From assembly GCA_018873245.2 (NCBI GenBank), contig JAEMBT020000006.1, forward strand, positions 9,693,855 to 9,757,854: DNA of 64,000 nt, read 5' to 3'. Made by a program: the position numbers and the translations under genes. Below are positions 60,032 to 64,000 of the stretch, piece by piece. Origin of the DNA: Archegozetes longisetosus. Its lineage: Eukaryota > Arthropoda > Arachnida > Sarcoptiformes > Trhypochthoniidae. The notes beneath the pieces are model-generated. The model was given only the letters and a program-made list of their open reading frames with translations, did no database searches and was not told where the DNA came from. The stretch's first letter is position 1, and each line of letters opens with the position of its first letter.

Positions 60032-60518
60032 ATGACTGATACTTTCAAGTAATCAGTTGGAACGAAGTGAACTATTTTAACTTATAACTTTTCTAATACT
60101 TTCCTTATAATAGCCAGTCCTAAGGTTATGGTCTTCTCAATTATTTAAAAGTCTATTTATTATGATTACATTATTTGATAAGTAATTTGTATAAGTATTT
60201 AATTTAATAAATCAAAACAACGTCTGTAGTTATATAACACTTTTAGCTTATAAAATGTGCCACATTTTTATTCTCACTATCACTTTGGGATTCAATGCTA
60301 TTTCAGGTCATTATAACTTATATTCTTAAACATAGAATGTTATCAATTGAAAAGTTCAATTATATTTTTATATAAATAATTGTAATAAATATCAAATGAG
60401 CTCAGATTTAAATCGAAAATATTTTGAAAGTTTATTAAAAGCCATCAATGGTTTAATAATAAAGAAAAATTTAAAAACTTAAAACAATAAAAGTTGAAAT
60501 AAATCGATCAAACAATGA
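60032..60518. other. Convergent intergenic region
   Basis: This AT-rich stretch lies between the ends of Melted (+) and the zinc-finger gene (-). It presumably holds both 3' UTRs, with AATAAA-like signals on either strand. No other feature is seen. Confidence 0.5.
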
Positions 60519-61349
60519 TTAATTAACGTGATATTTGTGAAAGTCTTGAACAATATAATCAGTAGATTGTGACTGAAGTAGAGAAAGTTTCCATAAGTTG
60601 GGTAAGAATATATTATCGATGTGCTGTTGATCAGCAAAATTGGTGACAACATTGCATAGAATTTGATCACTTATTTTCGACTCTAATAGAATTTGTCTTG
60701 AGTTAATATCCAAAAGAGACAACTCATAATTCATCGGTTTATTGACTGGCTTCTTATTGCAAACTAATTCTGGATTAATTGCAAGTTTGAGCGATTTTTT
60801 ATCTTCAAAACTAATCACATAGTTGTCTAACTTTTTAGTAGACTTTTTCTTTCGTTTTGGGTTCGAATTGTTTTTGGGTTTATGGGTTTGGTCTGAAATG
60901 TTAGACTTTTGGCATCCTTTTAACAATTGAAGAACTTGTTTTGGATGAATAGACCTTTTTTGAGCGCATTGTTTGATATGATTTATAGATTTTGGTCCCA
61001 AACTATAACAAACTGGGCATTCGCTATAATAAGTCACACGATGTGTCAGCGAAGTACTCTTCAACTCATTATTGACTTGATCCTCTTTTGAATCATTACT
61101 TAACGGCTCATTTGAATGACAATTAGTTTGAATAGTTGTCAAATTGTTAGGAGGAGAGCTGGCAAGTATTTCATTATTAGTACTTTGGTCTTCATTCAAT
61201 TGAACAGTTGTGTCATTTGATTGATTGGTTGTCTGTTGTATCAGCTTATAGCAATTGATGGGAAGTAGTTCTTCATCGTCCGATATGTAGTCGTCAACAA
61301 AAGTATGTTTTGAATCATTTTCACTCAATTGACACAATACTTCATCCAT
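60519..61349 (-). CDS. Small protein with SLX4-like UBZ zinc finger
   Basis: This intronless reading frame of 276 aa runs from an ATG (MDEVLCQLSE) to a TAA. The first 110 residues are acidic, Asn/Ser/Thr-rich and probably disordered. At about 112-145 there is a zinc-finger-like CPVC, then NHIKQC with His and Cys ligands, followed by HPKQVLQLLKGCQKS. This resembles the UBZ4-type finger and following helix of SLX4, the scaffold for structure-specific DNA repair endonucleases. A Lys-rich stretch (NPKRKKKSTKK) may be a nuclear signal. The C-terminal 90 residues are predicted helical by eye, without a motif I can name. It is far shorter than SLX4, so it may be a diverged or shortened orthologue or another UBZ protein. 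Real gene likely; function tentative. Confidence 0.6.
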   Translation of the reverse strand: MDEVLCQLSENDSKHTFVDDYISDDEELLPINCYKLIQQTTNQSNDTTVQLNEDQSTNNEILASSPPNNLTTIQTNCHSNEPLSNDSKEDQVNNELKSTSLTHRVTYYSECPVCYSLGPKSINHIKQCAQKRSIHPKQVLQLLKGCQKSNISDQTHKPKNNSNPKRKKKSTKKLDNYVISFEDKKSLKLAINPELVCNKKPVNKPMNYELSLLDINSRQILLESKISDQILCNVVTNFADQQHIDNIFLPNLWKLSLLQSQSTDYIVQDFHKYHVN

Positions 61350-62641
61350 TTATTCATTTAAGGAACAATTGTTTCAAATATTGTTTGAATCATTTATTTA
61401 AAAATAAGTTAAATAACAAATCAAATTTATTGATTATTTGAAATATAATTGGTTGCGGTTGTGTAAATAAATATAACTGCAATTTGATCAACAAAAGATT
61501 AGATTCATTGAACGAATTAAATATAAATAAAGTTATGAAAACGGTTTGTGTTTATGTCATTCAAACTTTTGATCATTAGATTGAGTTTTAAGTTCAATGA
61601 ACAATAATAACGTCATGTATACAGTGACAGGCAGAGGGACACACAGACTTTAGCTAGCTCAAAATTTGATAGTATTGCCAAAGCTAGCGCGTCACGCGCA
61701 CCATTCCCCAACCTAATCTAACTTAATGTACTACCACAACAATGGTTTAGTTTAGTGTGTTAGGGTAGGTAGGGAGAACGACGCGCGTAGCGCGCTAGGC
61801 TTGTCAAAGTTACCAAATTTTGACCTAGCTAAGTCTTCTGCGTGTCCACTGTAGCCCAGTAACTTTTATTTTCCGTACAAGATTTAGCTGAATCTAGATG
61901 TAGCAGAGGTCAAGTTGAAGCTCAAAATCGTTGTGACATTATTAAGAACCAGATTTTAATGATGCTAATTATTGGATTAAATAGCTTCAAAGACTTGCTC
62001 AATTTTCAAAACTAAAGTCCTTCGAATTTGAACTTTAATAAGAGCCTTGCACAAGTTTACTTTAAACAATTTTAGTGTAAACTCATAACAATCAGAACTA
62101 CAATATTACCTAAATTAAAACTCAATTTTGGAAACAAATAATTATGGGCAAAGCGAAAGGTTTGATCAAAATTAGTTTCGAGAGTTTTCTATGGTAACTA
62201 AGATTAGAAAAACTATTGCAAATGACAATAAGTTACTAGAATCGTTGAACATAAAAAAGAATTCAAAGTTAAGTAGGTTGTTTTGAAGACTCGACATTTT
62301 ATTTGTGTTCATCTCTTAATTTATTATTTAATTAAGTCTTATTCGACTACAACCACGAAACAAGTGTCGGCACAACTTGATTGAATTATTCAACAATGTA
62401 TTGTACAAATGATTTGTTGTTATGGAATGACTATATACTTAACTTAATTACTATAATAAAACAAACTCGAAGTTTAGAACAGTTACTTATATTATTAATG
62501 TGTTAGAGAGTCGCACAGTTGAATAGTGCAATGTATGTTTTGAAACCTAATTCTATTGCTTTAAAATCAAAATAGAGACCATATATTGCTATTAGACTCT
62601 TAAGTATACTATACAAAAATCTTCTTTCAAACTTCATCTTT
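61350..62641. other. Intergenic with one MITE
   Basis: Between the zinc-finger gene and the sugar-transporter gene. Apart from the inverted-repeat element at 61622-61851, the sequence is plain AT-rich. The transporter's 3' UTR probably occupies 62450-62641. Confidence 0.5.
61622..61851. mobile_element. TA-flanked MITE, 230 bp, long inverted repeats
   Basis: The ends CAGTG and CACTG are flanked by TA on each side (61620-61621 and 61852-61853). Each half of about 105 bases is the inverse of the other. The paired landmarks are TTAGCTAGCTCAAAATTTG with CAAATTTTGACCTAGCTAA, GCTAGCGCG with CGCGCTAGC, and CCTAATCTAAC with the inverse near GTTAGGGTAGG. The central spacer is about 20 bases. It is GC-richer than the surroundings and has no coding capacity. 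It is related to the decayed copy at 17560-17785. Confidence 0.85.
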
Positions 62642-63883
62642 TCACTGGTAGGCTTTCTGTCTGAATACAGCCGCAATTTCTTCGACAGTTTTTCCTTTAG
62701 TTTCCGGTACTTTCTTGTAAGTGAATAACCAGAACAGAGCCAATAATATTGAAAATATAACAAATACATATCCTCCTAATGCTTCCTATTTAGAGAAACA
62801 AGACCAAAGTATTAATATTTGATTGATGATGAAAATATTGAATTGATTTTGAACCTGAAGGGGCAAAAACCCGAGACCAACAACAAAATTCGCAGTCCAG
62901 TTAACAGAGACAGCAATACTAGTTGCGATAGCACGAGCGCCCACACCAAACAACTCAGCCACCAAGAACCAAGGTATAGATCCAGGACCGGAAGCGAACA
63001 TAATAACAAATGTATAAACAGCCACAATGCTGAAATAGCTCAAAAATTTGAGGCTCTCCTTAAGAGCCAAACAGAACGTAAGTACAATAGTGGTGAAAAA
63101 CATTCCGCCCAATCCGGCCAACAACAATGTTCGTCTACCAGACTTTTCAACCAAAACCAGAGAAACAAGCGTCATTAAAACATTGATCACACCCATACCC
63201 ATTGTCGCGTAAAGAGCCGCTGATTTGTCCAATCCCGCCTTTTCGAAAATATCGGTCGAGAAAAATATGACTGCATTAATACCAGAAAACTGTTGACTTA
63301 ACATAACCACAAGAGAAATGAACAAAGGCTGGCGAAGCGTCGAATTGTACCAAAGCTCGTGAAGCGTCACTTTTGGTACGAGTTTCATCGATTCGTACTC
63401 TGATCTCATGTCGTCCATTTCGTCGTGTACTTCGATTGTTCCTCTAAGCCATGTCAATGCTGTGATAAAATTTAGTTAATTTATAATGAAGCTGTCTTCA
63501 AACACATAATGCTTTTCAGATCGAACCTCTTTGAGCGGATACATCTCTTCCTTGAACTATTAGTATGTGTTTAGGCGATTCTGGACATAACGGCAATGTG
63601 ACCAACATGAATATTGATGGGACTATTGTGGCCGCTATGGTATTCAATTAGTAACATTTCAATTAGTTCAATGTAATCATCGATATAGAGACAGAACAGG
63701 TAATGATTATACCAAAAAGAATGGGCCACTTCTCTTCAGTTCCAAGGATTTGAGGCAATCCCAGTATATTTGATGTCAAGATCGAGATTGTAATAACGAG
63801 TTGATAAATAGTTCCAATAGCACCACGAAGGTGTGTTGGAGAGATTTCAGTCAAATACATTGGAGCTAAGCCCGCGTTCAAAC
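62642..63883 (-). CDS. Facilitative glucose transporter, GLUT/SLC2A class I-like (5' part off window)
   Basis: This plasma-membrane major facilitator carries hexoses down their gradient. Four 3' exons fit in phase: 63713-63883, 63527-63634, 62855-63453 and 62642-62785; further 5' exons lie beyond the window. Visible hallmarks in order: [20 protein letters not shown] (helix 4-5 region), [12 protein letters not shown] (PESP motif after helix 6), the long intracellular loop, [18 protein letters not shown] (helix 7), [12 protein letters not shown] (helix 8-9), [14 protein letters not shown] (helix 10) and [11 protein letters not shown] (end of helix 12), then a short C-terminal tail. The PESP, GPGSIPW and PETKG signatures make the family certain. 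The QLS element typical of GLUT1/3/4 reads MLS here, so the exact class is open. About 338 residues are visible of roughly 490. Confidence 0.93.
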
Positions 63884-64000
63884 CTTTGATTTGAAAAATT
63901 GGTCAATTGTATAAAAAATCAATGCTCTCTCAAAAGTATAATAGAAAACGTGCATACATTCGGACATACTGTTCAATAGTCAATTAAACATTTTTGTTTT

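Overview
This is animal nuclear DNA, AT-rich, with spliced genes whose introns follow GT-AG rules and run from about 45 bases to almost 3 kb. The gene set (vigilin, Dullard phosphatase, Atrophin, a doublecortin-EMAP fusion, Mi-2, Melted, a GLUT-type sugar carrier) is metazoan. The doublecortin-EMAP fusion together with Melted points to an arthropod. The low GC and compact exons would suit a mite or other chelicerate, but I cannot prove the clade from this window.

Layout, left to right. 1-3195: intergenic. 3196-6373 (-): a vigilin that ends after ten KH domains instead of the usual 14. 9117-11662 (-): a complete five-exon CTDNEP1/Dullard, 243 aa, with a candidate spliced upstream ORF in its leader. 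13213-13788 (+): an unrecognised acidic/Ser-rich protein. 13.8-25.5 kb is gene-poor. It holds a partly resolved multi-pass membrane protein (17974-20869, -), several miniature inverted-repeat elements and a tRNA-derived repeat. 25531-30783 (-): Atrophin (ELM2, SANT, GATA finger, Atrophin C-terminus). 33962-40368 (-): an 18-exon doublecortin-EMAP gene (about 1254 aa). 44733-54334 (-): Mi-2/CHD4, about 1,920 aa, with one apparent frameshift. 54790-55491 (+): intronless DNAJC8, divergent from Mi-2. 57174-60031 (+): Melted/VEPH1. 60519-61349 (-): a small protein with an SLX4-like zinc finger. 62642-63883 (-): the 3' part of a facilitative glucose transporter running off the right edge.

Most coding exons were joined by hand, by matching splice phases and family sequence. 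For CTDNEP1, the doublecortin-EMAP gene and the sugar transporter every exon length agrees with the phase needed. The genes do not form one pathway. Atrophin and Mi-2 are both HDAC-linked transcriptional corepressors, but there is no sign that their proximity is functional.

The most distinctive non-coding signal is a set of TA-flanked elements with CAGT/ACTG ends, typical of Tc1/mariner-derived MITEs. There are at least three families, including a 770-bp foldback at 21071-21840. Other points worth a look are the truncated vigilin, the in-frame stop-free intron in the doublecortin-EMAP gene that would encode a hydrophobic segment if retained, and two single-base frame problems. I found no clear new multi-gene system.
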